A stretch of DNA of 64,000 bases from Verrucosispora sp. WMMD573 (GTDB lineage Bacteria > Actinomycetota > Actinomycetes > Mycobacteriales > Micromonosporaceae). Below are positions 7,721 through 15,779 of this stretch, in pieces. Every line of letters begins with the position of its first letter. Position 1 is the first letter of the stretch. Under the pieces are notes generated by a model, which saw nothing but the letters and a program-made list of their open reading frames with translations, did not search any database and was not told where the DNA came from. The translations under genes were made by a program, and so were the position numbers. The stretch spans positions 5,766,001-5,830,000 of the forward strand of contig NZ_CP114901.1 of NCBI RefSeq assembly GCF_027497175.1. The letters are read 5' to 3'.

Positions 7721-10452
7721 CGGCGCGGCTCCGAGGGCGGCTCGGGCCAGGGCAGGTCAGGCCACGCGGTGCCGCAGATCCGCTTGCCCAGCGCGTCGAT
7801 GCGCTCCAGGACGTCGACGCTGACGTTGCTGTCCAATTCGTTGGTGAGCGCGGCGAGTTCGGCGCGGTATTCCAGCAGTTCGCGGAGTTTGTCCTGCACC
7901 GCCGGCGTCTGCACCGTGCCGTCCCGCTTGGCGATCTGCTCTCGGATGGTGCCTTCGATCTGCTCGATCCCCCGCCGCCAGGCACGCAGATGACGCGAAT
8001 TCAGCGGCACCCCGGCCGGCGGCACGACGGCCTCCGGCAGGGCCGGCTGCGTGGTGGGTTCGACCGGGTCGACCCGTTCGTGGTTGAGCACCTCCCCGTA
8101 GAGCTTGAGGCTCTCCATCTGCACCACGCGCCACACGATGTCGGCCAGCTGGGCGGCCACGAACGGAATCCGCAGCCGCTCCTCGGGGGCGGTGGGCAGC
8201 AGGACCGGGGTTTTGATCGCGCTGAGCACCCGTTGCAGCAGCGTCTGGAGATGGTCGCGGGCGCCGGCGGCGGTTTCGGTGCAGAGCAGGTTCGCTTCCA
8301 GCACCTGCGACAGGTCGATCTCCCGGCCCACCCTGGTCCACTCCTGCTCCCGCCCCATCAACCTGGCGTGCGCGGTCCGCATCGGCTGACGCATCGGCAC
8401 CCCAGCACGGATCAGAGCGCTGAGGCACATCGCGGTGGTGGCCTCGTCGCGGTTCCAGGTGCCCGTGCCGCTGCGCCACCAGTTGTCGAACGGCCCGCCC
8501 TCAGCAACGTGGCGCAGCAGCCAATGGCAGGCGTCACGGACCACCGGATGATCGACGCGCAGGTTGGCCTGGCACAGGCCGAGCACCACCCGGGCGGTCA
8601 CCCACGGCACCCGCGCCGGGTAGAAGTTGCCGTCGGCCTCCTGCGCCCGGCCCGCCACCTCCACCAGGTGATCGATGCGGTCCTGCTTACGGAAGCGGGC
8701 CGGTGCCGACCCCTCGAAGCCCAGCAGCAGACCCAGCACCCAGTTGCGGTACATCCGGTCGGTGTCCAACTCCCCGGCGATCATGCCGGCCAGGTGCGGC
8801 TCGGCGCCCAGCAGCGTGTCCTCCTGGGCCATCGAGCTGCGGATCTCCTCGAAGTCGGCGAAGTCGGCGGTCACCGCCCCCACCGGCTCAGGAAGCACAC
8901 ACGCCGGCTCCTGGTAGCGCCAACGCGCCCGCACCCACTCGGCGATTGCCCGCCACGCCTCGTCGTGGTTGAGTTGGTGCAGGGCGCTGGCGGCGAAGAC
9001 CGCGGCTCCCAGGTTGTCGTCCCAGGTGGGGTCCTGGGCGCTGCGCTGGTTCAACGAGCGACCGAGCCGGGTCAGTGTGTCCCAGGTGGTCACCAGGTAG
9101 AGGCTGTCCCGGCGGGCCTCGTCCGGGGAGATGAGGCTGTCCAATCGGCTCAGGGTGGCCTTCATCAACCGGTCACCACCGCGTTGCAGATGCAGCCAGA
9201 CGATCCGCTCCGGGCTCCGCCACCGCCGGTCGGCGTCCCACTGGTTGCGGGCCCGGTTCACCACCAGCCATGCCCGTCGCCGCGACCCGATCTGGTACGC
9301 GCCGTCGATCTGGAACACCAGCCCGGCGTCCCGAAGCTGCTGCAACGGCTCCCGCAGATGTCCCGCCTCCCGCACCGCCATCTGCAACTCCAGCATGCCC
9401 AGGCAGGCCAGCCGGTACAGCGCCTCCTGCTGGCCGGCGCCGGTAACCTCCCGGGTGTAGTACTCCTCCAGATCCGACTCCGTCGGCACCCGTCCCAGGG
9501 TCTCGGACAACTCGATCGCGGTCAGCGCGATGTGCGCGTCGTCGCTGGCCAGGTCACGAATCCTCGGCCAGCTCCGCTCCTCGATGTCGCTGTCCACCAG
9601 AAGCTGACTGACCAGTTGCCGCCCCTCGGCCAGCACCGGGGTCAGCGCGCGGGTCGGCTCGCCCTTGCGCAGGATGTCCGCCGCCGACTTCCAACTCGTC
9701 GCCAGCACCTGCAGGCTCAGACCGAAGTCGCTGCGCAGCCGCTCCAGACAGTCGAACAGCTCGTTGCGCACCGGCAGGTTCGCGTGCAGGTTCTCCAACA
9801 CCACCAGGTAGTCGCCGGTCCTGCTGCTCGGCTGCTGCAACAGGGCCAGCACGATCGACGCCGGCCCGTCGGCCGGGTCGCTGAGGTTCAGCCACACCAC
9901 CCCGTCGCCCTCGCCCAGGCGATGCTCGACGACGTTGGCCACCAACGCCGACTTGCCGCAGCCGTGGTCACCGACCACCACCACGTCGTGCCCGGCCTCC
10001 AGCATCTCCTCGACCCTGCTCGAACTCCGCGTGATCCGGTGCAGCCGGGCGTAGTACTCCATGGTGCTCTGATTCGGAAGCTGGGCGTGCCCGACCCGCT
10101 TGGGCTGCCACGACGGACCCAGCGGCTCCCCCCACTGAACCAGGGCGTAACTCAACAACACCAACGGGGAGATCCCGACCGACACCGCGGCGACCCGGAC
10201 CGCCGCCTCGGGCAACCGCACCTGCAACGGCTCGTCAGGCGTCTCGACCCGCACCTTCAGACCGTGCACACCGTTGGCGAACTCCGTGGTCACCTCGGCG
10301 TAGACGGGCAACGCCGCCCGGTGGTTGCCCGTCGGGGACAGCTGCGCCAGCAGATCCTGACGCGCGGCCTCCAACAGGTCGAGAATGGCGGCCTCGGGGC
10401 CGAGGGAATTCACGGCCTTCCAGTCGGTGGTGGGTGGTCCGTCCGTCGTCAC
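7717..10452 (-). CDS. Large P-loop (STAND-like) NTPase with cyclase-like alpha/alpha C-terminal half
   Basis: A 911-residue protein. Residues 1-140 are an N-terminal segment of unknown fold (AVRVAAVSVGISPLVLLSYA is hydrophobic). The P-loop GDHGCGKSA lies at 161-169, Walker B-like DYLVVLENLH at about 214-223 and a sensor-like strand LSLQVLATSW near 245-255, followed by a winged-helix-like region. The C-terminal half (about 400-800) is helical, with Trp-rich blocks such as FYPARVPWVTARVVLGL and WWRSGTGTWNRDEATTAMCL that resemble prenyltransferase/squalene-cyclase repeats, without an obvious DxDD. A coiled C-terminal segment (LRELLEYRAELAALTNELDS) ends it. STAND NTPases act as signal-sensing switches. 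It is likely the sensor or hub of the island; it is coupled to the membrane protein. Confidence 0.72.
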   Translation of the reverse strand: MTTDGPPTTDWKAVNSLGPEAAILDLLEAARQDLLAQLSPTGNHRAALPVYAEVTTEFANGVHGLKVRVETPDEPLQVRLPEAAVRVAAVSVGISPLVLLSYALVQWGEPLGPSWQPKRVGHAQLPNQSTMEYYARLHRITRSSSRVEEMLEAGHDVVVVGDHGCGKSALVANVVEHRLGEGDGVVWLNLSDPADGPASIVLALLQQPSSRTGDYLVVLENLHANLPVRNELFDCLERLRSDFGLSLQVLATSWKSAADILRKGEPTRALTPVLAEGRQLVSQLLVDSDIEERSWPRIRDLASDDAHIALTAIELSETLGRVPTESDLEEYYTREVTGAGQQEALYRLACLGMLELQMAVREAGHLREPLQQLRDAGLVFQIDGAYQIGSRRRAWLVVNRARNQWDADRRWRSPERIVWLHLQRGGDRLMKATLSRLDSLISPDEARRDSLYLVTTWDTLTRLGRSLNQRSAQDPTWDDNLGAAVFAASALHQLNHDEAWRAIAEWVRARWRYQEPACVLPEPVGAVTADFADFEEIRSSMAQEDTLLGAEPHLAGMIAGELDTDRMYRNWVLGLLLGFEGSAPARFRKQDRIDHLVEVAGRAQEADGNFYPARVPWVTARVVLGLCQANLRVDHPVVRDACHWLLRHVAEGGPFDNWWRSGTGTWNRDEATTAMCLSALIRAGVPMRQPMRTAHARLMGREQEWTRVGREIDLSQVLEANLLCTETAAGARDHLQTLLQRVLSAIKTPVLLPTAPEERLRIPFVAAQLADIVWRVVQMESLKLYGEVLNHERVDPVEPTTQPALPEAVVPPAGVPLNSRHLRAWRRGIEQIEGTIREQIAKRDGTVQTPAVQDKLRELLEYRAELAALTNELDSNVSVDVLERIDALGKRICGTAWPDLPWPEPPSEPRR

Positions 10453-10515
10453 CGGCGCATCCCCTCCTCCGGCGGCTCACCCTGGTCAACCGGCAGTCAC
10501 CGGGACAACTCGATG

Positions 10516-12015
10516 CTAACCGCCGGGGCTGCCACTGTCGTCTTCGGACAGCGCGGCGCAGAGCCGGAGGTACTTCGTGCGGACCAACTCCCCCTCGACC
10601 TCACCGATGTCCGTCTCGGCGAGGGTGAACCCCCGACGGCCGAACGCTTTCCGGACATCATCGGCATCGCCAAGATCGTGGCTCTCCATCCGGGACGCGT
10701 ACTCACGGACCGCCGCGGACAGCTCCTCCAACTGCACCTGGAGCAGCCCGCGCCAGCCGAGGGCACGCTGCCGAAATCGCAACTCGAAGTCGTCGACGAG
10801 GTCGCTCACCTGGTGCCGGTCGTCCTGCGCGTCGACGGTGGGCCACTCGTTGCCGGGATGCAGCCGCACGGTGGTCACCACCTGGCCCCCCGGACGCAGC
10901 AACGCCGACCAGCTGTCGATCACCGTGACCGCCGCCGCCCGGTCGAAGCGGGTCAGGAAGGCGTCGGCGACGACCAGGTCGAAACCTTCGTCGGCTGTCA
11001 GCCGGCGCACCGTGTCCGGGCAGGTGATGTCGGCCTTGTGTAGCAGGACCTCGGTGCCCGCCTGGCGGGCGTACCACTGGCAGGCAAGCAGCGGCGTCTG
11101 GCACTTGTCGACCACGTGAACGTCCAACTGATCGGGCAGCGTGCCCGTCGTCGATCGCATCGCGTCCAGCACGAACGCCAGCGTGGTGTAGTCGGCGGCG
11201 CCGCTGATCAGGATCCGCCGGGCACCTCCGCGGATGGCCTCGATCAATCGCCGATGGTAGAACTCGGCGTGCCACTGTGGGCTGCTCACCATGTCGAAGA
11301 GTCGCAGATACTGCCAGGCGGAGTGGTACCAGGAGCAGTTGAGGCTGTCCTGATGCGAGGGACCGCACGACATGGGTGCCATCGCGTAGAGCATCTTGGC
11401 CGACTGGATCAAGGAGTGGGTCAGCGCCGGGCCGGGCGGACGTGCCCGCTGCGCGCTGGCCGGCACCCGACGCATCAGCGCCTCCCAGAGCAGGCTGGCC
11501 CGTTCCACGTCCTCGGAATGCCGGCTGACCACCCACGACGTCACCCCGTCGCGGCCCACCTCCTGACGTACCACCACCCGACGATCGATCAGCCACATGT
11601 CCGCCATCGGGACCTGGAGCGTCTCGCCGCCGATGCTCAGTGCCACCTTGACCGGGTGCAGGTGATGTTGGCGGTCCTCGTCCACCTGCCGGTCGACCTC
11701 GGTGCCACCCACGTCCTCGCCCGGCACCAGATACATCCGGCGAATCGTCGCGTGCCGTGCCAACTGCTGGAACACCGCCCGGGAGAACAGCTCCGCCGGC
11801 CGGCTGACCGCCGAGTACGGCACGATCTGGCACAGTTCCTGGTGCACACCCGAGGCCAGGCTCTGGATCAGCTCGTCCACCGCGGCGCCTGGCAGCCGTA
11901 CGCTCTGCGGGTCAGTGCCCTCGTACGACGCTCGGAAGAACACGTTCGCCCGACGCGCCCGCTCTATCAGGTCAGCTGACGACATCTGCTGCATGCTGCT
12001 ATCAGGCTCGGTCAT
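10516..12015 (-). CDS. Class I SAM-dependent methyltransferase with unknown N-terminal domain
   Basis: A 499-residue protein. Residues 1-200 have no family I recognise; they include RHATIRRMYLVPGEDVGG and a segment reporting binding-type strands. The C-terminal half carries a Rossmann-type methyltransferase: glycine motif ILISGAADYTTLAFVLDA, acidic strand LDVHVVDKCQTPLL, ADITCPDTVRRL, then FDLVVADAFLTRF and LRPGGQVVTTVRLHPG. The ATG at 12013-12015 is preceded by a good Shine-Dalgarno (GGGAGGG) and lies 12 nt from the stop of the EgtD-like gene, so the two are one operon. The substrate is unknown; small molecule, peptide or protein are all possible. Confidence 0.75.
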   Translation of the reverse strand: MTEPDSSMQQMSSADLIERARRANVFFRASYEGTDPQSVRLPGAAVDELIQSLASGVHQELCQIVPYSAVSRPAELFSRAVFQQLARHATIRRMYLVPGEDVGGTEVDRQVDEDRQHHLHPVKVALSIGGETLQVPMADMWLIDRRVVVRQEVGRDGVTSWVVSRHSEDVERASLLWEALMRRVPASAQRARPPGPALTHSLIQSAKMLYAMAPMSCGPSHQDSLNCSWYHSAWQYLRLFDMVSSPQWHAEFYHRRLIEAIRGGARRILISGAADYTTLAFVLDAMRSTTGTLPDQLDVHVVDKCQTPLLACQWYARQAGTEVLLHKADITCPDTVRRLTADEGFDLVVADAFLTRFDRAAAVTVIDSWSALLRPGGQVVTTVRLHPGNEWPTVDAQDDRHQVSDLVDDFELRFRQRALGWRGLLQVQLEELSAAVREYASRMESHDLGDADDVRKAFGRRGFTLAETDIGEVEGELVRTKYLRLCAALSEDDSGSPGG

Positions 12016-12027
12016 CCGGCCCTCCCC

Positions 12028-13140
12028 TCACCGCCGCGCCGCCGTCACGACCAGGTGGGCATCACCCGGTGCGTACGCGACGGCGCGGACCTGCCAACCC
12101 GCCTCCTCGACGGCGACGATGACGTCACGAGGACGGAACCTGCGGGACTGGAAACATCGGATGCGGTGCCCGGCGGCCAACTCACCGTCGTCCAGACGCG
12201 CCGGTCGGCGCAGCACCGCCTCGCCGACCACCACGTCGTCGTGCCAGGTCAGGGCAAAATCGAGATCGGCCCCGGCTAGGCCGGCGGCCAGCAGCGGTTG
12301 CAGCGCGGCCTCGCGGAACTCCGGCGAGCGGTACGGAGCCAGCACGGCGTCCGCCGTGGCGGTGTGCCGCGGGGCGAGGGCGACGCTGAGCAGCAGCACG
12401 TCACCGACGCATAGCGCGTCCCGGATGTTGGCCAACACCCTCACGGGTTGCTCGACGTTGCCCAGCGTGTGGCCGAGCAGGCAGCCCACCACCGGTGCCG
12501 TACCGGCCCGCCATCGCTCCACCGCACAGGAGGTGCCGCACTCGATGTCCCACACGTGGGAGTCAACGCTCATCCGGTCGCCCGCGAAGCGGGTGAGCCG
12601 GGCGCAGGCTATGCCGAGCAGGGTTTCGCTGAAGTCGAGAGCCAGATATCGCCGACAGGGCCGTCCCCGGCTGCCCAGCCGCTCAAGGAACGCCCTGCTG
12701 CGACCGCCGTTGCCCGGCCCGATCTCGGCCACCGTGAGTGCCCCCACGGCCAGCATGCCGGCGGAGATCAGGGCGTCCGCCTCGTGGTGGGCGGCGGTCA
12801 GCATGCTCAGATAGTCCGCGGAACTGGCATACGTGTCGTGGGTGTGCGCGGCGCTGCCGGCGTAGGCGAACTTGAGCGGCACCCGGCCCGCCCGGATCGC
12901 CCGGAGGGCGGCCGTCCGATGCGGCTCGCACTCGAAATAGGGCCGATCGGGGGGCGCCGACAACGACGGGGAGGACGGACAACCCGGCAGCGACGAGGCG
13001 GAGGCCGGCTTCCCGGCATCACCTGTCACCCGGTGCACGCATCTCGCCTCTGCCACAAGTCCTCCGACGAGATCAGGGCCGCCGCCGATTACTTGACAAT
13101 AGGGGTGAGTTGCAACACCACGCACGCTCCTCATTGCCAT
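12028..13140 (-). CDS. EgtD-like histidine-type SAM methyltransferase
   Basis: A protein of up to 370 residues in the family of EgtD (PF10017): PLKFAYAGSAAHTHDTY matches the family entry motif, EIGPGNGGRSRAFLERL is the SAM glycine motif, RRYLALDFSETLLGIA the acidic strand, and GHTLGNVEQPVRVLANI the conserved LGN block whose Asn contacts the amino-acid substrate in EgtD. The first 55 residues are low-complexity and unconserved, and the start is uncertain: ATG 13138-13140 gives the longest form and GTG 13027-13029 gives a form starting VTGDAGKP. No other ergothioneine genes are nearby, so a substrate other than histidine is likely. It sits between the TIR gene and the second methyltransferase in one co-directional run. 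Confidence 0.75.
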   Translation of the reverse strand: MAMRSVRGVATHPYCQVIGGGPDLVGGLVAEARCVHRVTGDAGKPASASSLPGCPSSPSLSAPPDRPYFECEPHRTAALRAIRAGRVPLKFAYAGSAAHTHDTYASSADYLSMLTAAHHEADALISAGMLAVGALTVAEIGPGNGGRSRAFLERLGSRGRPCRRYLALDFSETLLGIACARLTRFAGDRMSVDSHVWDIECGTSCAVERWRAGTAPVVGCLLGHTLGNVEQPVRVLANIRDALCVGDVLLLSVALAPRHTATADAVLAPYRSPEFREAALQPLLAAGLAGADLDFALTWHDDVVVGEAVLRRPARLDDGELAAGHRIRCFQSRRFRPRDVIVAVEEAGWQVRAVAYAPGDAHLVVTAARR

Positions 13141-13245
13141 GATTTCGCAATCTGTAATTCAACACATGAGCCGGGGATAAAGAGCTCCATCAATCAGTGG
13201 AGCACATTTTGCCCGAACGGGGGATAGCTGAGCTCACCTCGACTC

Positions 13246-14229
13246 CTACGCTCGGCCGCCGCGGTCGACCAACTGGGCCACCGCGTCCCGCGCGGCGGCG
13301 GTGAATGTGGTCGGCGTGAACATGTGTAGCTGCCAGTCGCCCTGTAGTCCACCGATGTCGTCGACCCCCTCCTCCACCAGCAGCACCAGGTACTTGCGGA
13401 AGGCGAGCGCGGCGCCCTTCTCCTCGATCAACCAGGCGCTTGTGGCGTACTTCTCCTCGTCACCGGCAAACCGGCGGGCCCGCGTCATCAGCGACACGAA
13501 GTACTCGCAGTCGCGGATCCGGTTGAGCACCGCCGAACCGACGTACCCATCGGCCCGCCGCCCGGTGACCACCGTGAAGCCCCGATCCTCCAGCAGGCCG
13601 GAGAGCCCCCGCACGTACCCGTTCTCCTCGGTGAAGCGGTACGACAGGAACACGCTGCGGGCCGCGCTGGCAGGACCCGTCAGCTCCGAACGCGCCATCT
13701 CCAGGGCGCGAATCTCGCCGACGTCCTCGACCGCCTGCTTCAGCTTGTCGTCACCGGTCTCGGCCGCGATGCCCCGAACCTGGGCGAACAGCTGGCCCGT
13801 GCGGGCCGGGCCGGTGGCCAGCAGCCGAAAATCGCGGCAGGCGATCAACATCGCCTCGGTCTCCGCGGTCAACATCTGCGCCGGGGTGCGTTTGTCGAGG
13901 GTGTAAATCTCCTTCAACCCGCTCCGCGCGCCACGGTAGAACATCGACGCCTGCTGCTCCACCGCCGCAAGGTCGACGTAGAGCACGACCGCGATGCCGG
14001 CGGCCGACCAGCCGAGCGCCAGATCGCCGGTACGGGTCAGCCCGGTGGATAGCGGATCGACGATCACCACGTCGAAGGCGGTCTCCGCGGCGGCGCGTTC
14101 CGCCTCGTCGAGATTTTCCTGCACGACCACCCGCTCCACCAGCGGGCTGCGGGTCAACTCCTCATAGAGTTGACCGACGGCGGGAACGGAGTCACACACG
14201 AGCACAGTCAGTCGGGACAGCGCAGGCAC
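13246..14229 (-). CDS. Receiver-like + TIR-domain protein
   Basis: A 327-residue, two-domain protein. Residues about 8-110 resemble a response-regulator receiver: LTVLVCDSVPAVGQLYEEL, FDVVIVDP with a phospho-acceptor-like Asp (about 58), and GLKEIY with a Lys at the strand-5 position. Residues about 190-320 form a TIR-like domain: SVFLSYRFTEENGYVRGLSG, then RIRDCEYFVSLMTRARR and SAWLIEEKGAALAFRKYLVL, where the W-x-x-E/E stretch is the usual place of the NADase glutamate. GTG at 14227-14229 is chosen because GGAG lies five bases upstream; a TTG one codon earlier is possible. It is first in the run 14229-7331. NAD cleavage or signalling is inferred, not shown. Confidence 0.78.
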   Translation of the reverse strand: MPALSRLTVLVCDSVPAVGQLYEELTRSPLVERVVVQENLDEAERAAAETAFDVVIVDPLSTGLTRTGDLALGWSAAGIAVVLYVDLAAVEQQASMFYRGARSGLKEIYTLDKRTPAQMLTAETEAMLIACRDFRLLATGPARTGQLFAQVRGIAAETGDDKLKQAVEDVGEIRALEMARSELTGPASAARSVFLSYRFTEENGYVRGLSGLLEDRGFTVVTGRRADGYVGSAVLNRIRDCEYFVSLMTRARRFAGDEEKYATSAWLIEEKGAALAFRKYLVLLVEEGVDDIGGLQGDWQLHMFTPTTFTAAARDAVAQLVDRGGRA

Positions 14230-14504
14230 CAAGGCTCCATGGATATCTCACTGACGGGAAATGAGCACCCATGGTGGCATGATGATGAGCGAAAACACCC
14301 CGCCGAAATGTCCACCTAGATTGTCCGAACGGCCCTGCGGCTCCAGACCCCGAGGCGGTGCGACCACCGAACTTCTACCCGCGCGGAAAGAACGGCGCGA
14401 TAGCGTTCTGCGACGCAGCGGCCAGTCCGGAATCCGACAGTTCTTCAACCTCGCCAATTCACCTCGCTAAAACGAGCAGATTCCAATGTCGTTCCAGCGA
14501 TCGA
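14230..14504. promoter_or_regulatory. Upstream region of the TIR-led run, no convincing gene
   Basis: This 275-bp gap has lower GC than its surroundings and should hold the promoter of the TIR gene. A plus-strand frame of 69 codons (14261-14470) ends in RQFFNLANSPR but lacks a clear ribosome-binding site and family match, so it is not called. No consensus -35/-10 pair stands out. Confidence 0.4.
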
Positions 14505-15314
14505 TCAGGCCGTTCCGAGTGGGCCCGCGCCGCCGGGGCCCATCGGCGCGGGCGGACCGGCGGTGGCGACGCTGGCGCTGGTGGCGTCCCGGAGGATCTC
14601 CCGGGGCAGCAGGCGGCCCGAGCGGTAGCAGATGCCGATGCCGGAGATCAACACGAAGATCGCGCCAAAGGTCTGCAACGAACCGATCAGCGCGCCGCCG
14701 ATGCCGAGCAGCGGGCTGGCGATCATCAGCATCGCCCCGTCCCCGATGCTGAACATCCCCGAACGCGCCACCGCCCACCCGGTCAGCAACCAGCCGGCGC
14801 TGTAGCAGGTGGCACCGACCAGCACCAGCGAACGGGCGCTGGTGCCGAAGACCGGGGTGTGCTCGGACAGCCCCGCGAAGGGCAGCATGAGCACCGTACC
14901 GGCGATGCTGACCAGCAGGCCGGCCACGGCGGCGTGGCGGCTGCGGGTGGCGGCCAGCAGCCCGGTCAGGCCGAGCAGGGCCAGCAGGCCGAGCCAGACC
15001 GCGGCCACCCAACCGATCAGGTACAGGGCCCGGCCGTCGGCCGGATACGGATCGTTGCCAACCCCGCCGTCGCTGGCCATCGCCACCGCGCCGTAGAGGA
15101 TCGCGTACGCCGGCAGCAGCCAGACCGCGGCCCGGGCCAGCCGCCGCAGCGACCAGGCCCAGCTGGCGTTGGTGGCGGGCCTGGGTGGTGCCGGCTCGTC
15201 GATGAAGGGAAGGACGCCGAACCCCCCACCGGTACGCCGGGTGCCAATCGGTCCCTTCGGGTCGTGGGCTCCGGGCACCTCCGGCGTGGACCACAGCCGC
15301 CGCACCGGCTCCAT
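14505..15314 (-). CDS. Hypothetical integral membrane protein
   Basis: A 269-residue protein with a 55-residue hydrophilic N-terminus followed by about six membrane helices (AVWLLPAYAILYGAVAMA, LYLIGWVAAVWLGLLALLGL, AGLLVSIAGTVLMLPFAGL, SLVLVGATCYSAGWLLTGWA, AMLMIASPLLGIGGALIGSL and FGAIFVLISGIGICY) and a Gly/Pro/Ala-rich tail. No enzymatic motif and no family I recognise. The ATG at 15312-15314 opens the frame. It points the same way as the TIR-led run but is separated from it by 275 bp, so co-regulation is unlikely. Confidence 0.75.
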   Translation of the reverse strand: MEPVRRLWSTPEVPGAHDPKGPIGTRRTGGGFGVLPFIDEPAPPRPATNASWAWSLRRLARAAVWLLPAYAILYGAVAMASDGGVGNDPYPADGRALYLIGWVAAVWLGLLALLGLTGLLAATRSRHAAVAGLLVSIAGTVLMLPFAGLSEHTPVFGTSARSLVLVGATCYSAGWLLTGWAVARSGMFSIGDGAMLMIASPLLGIGGALIGSLQTFGAIFVLISGIGICYRSGRLLPREILRDATSASVATAGPPAPMGPGGAGPLGTA

Positions 15315-15735
15315 GCGTCACCTCACTCACCTGCGGGCGGTGCCGGGACACGCCGAGGTGCCCCGATGCCTGGGTCACCACCCGTACTAGGACCGATGGT
15401 GGCAGGCAACCGGGACGCTTCATGAGCTTTTCTCACATTTGCCGTGGGGTCCGAGCCCAGCCGGCGGAACCTGGCCCCGCCACTGCGCGAGACCACCGGT
15501 CAGACGCCCGGTCGGTGCCCCGCCGTCGTGGTGCCCGGGTTGCGGCATCCCGCACCCACCAGGCAGGCGGAGACCGCGAGTCGCGGCATCCCGGGCCAAC
15601 CGACCCGGCGCAGACCGCGCCTTGCCGCGTCCCGTGGAGCGGCGTCGGCTGGTGTTCGAGATCACCGTCAGGCCAGCTGGCGGCGGCGGAGACCGCGAAT
15701 CAGGTCAGGGCGCGAACCCGGGCCCGGGACGCGAA
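15315..15735. other. Non-coding stretch with a 37-bp gene relic
   Basis: About 420 bp without a convincing gene. It contains two copies of GGCGGAGACCGCGA (near 15569 and 15688) and a 37-bp block (15634-15670) identical to part of the thioesterase gene at 39115-39151. In one frame this block still reads VERRRLVFEITV, flanked by non-homologous sequence, so it looks like a decayed or transposed gene fragment. Confidence 0.6.
15634..15670 (+). pseudogene. Fragment identical to part of the FlK-like thioesterase gene
   Basis: All 37 bases match 39115-39151 exactly, encoding VERRRLVFEITV in both places. Similarity falls away immediately on both sides apart from a shared GCGCAG about 20 bases upstream. 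It is far too short to function. Confidence 0.7.
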
Positions 15736-15767
15736 CCGGCCCGAACCGCCACAGCGGTTCGGGCCGG
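15736..15767 (-). terminator. Rho-independent-type hairpin downstream of the SPFH gene
   Basis: A perfect 14-bp stem (15736-15749 with 15754-15767, CCGGCCCGAACCGC) and a CACA loop, 12 nt beyond the SPFH stop codon. There is no U run, as is usual for actinomycete terminators. Confidence 0.85.
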
Positions 15768-15779
15768 CAACGGATCGGG

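Noticed and set aside
7693..11043. A plus-strand open frame of over 1100 codons opposite the NTPase and methyltransferase
   Set aside because: It is the antisense shadow of the minus-strand genes: no domain similarity, a His/Arg/Pro/Gln-rich composition typical of GC-rich shadows, and no ribosome-binding site.
14261..14470. Possible peptide precursor ending in RQFFNLANSPR beside the TIR gene
   Set aside because: No clear ribosome-binding site, no recognised leader or core pattern, and no modification enzyme of a known RiPP class adjacent apart from methyltransferases.
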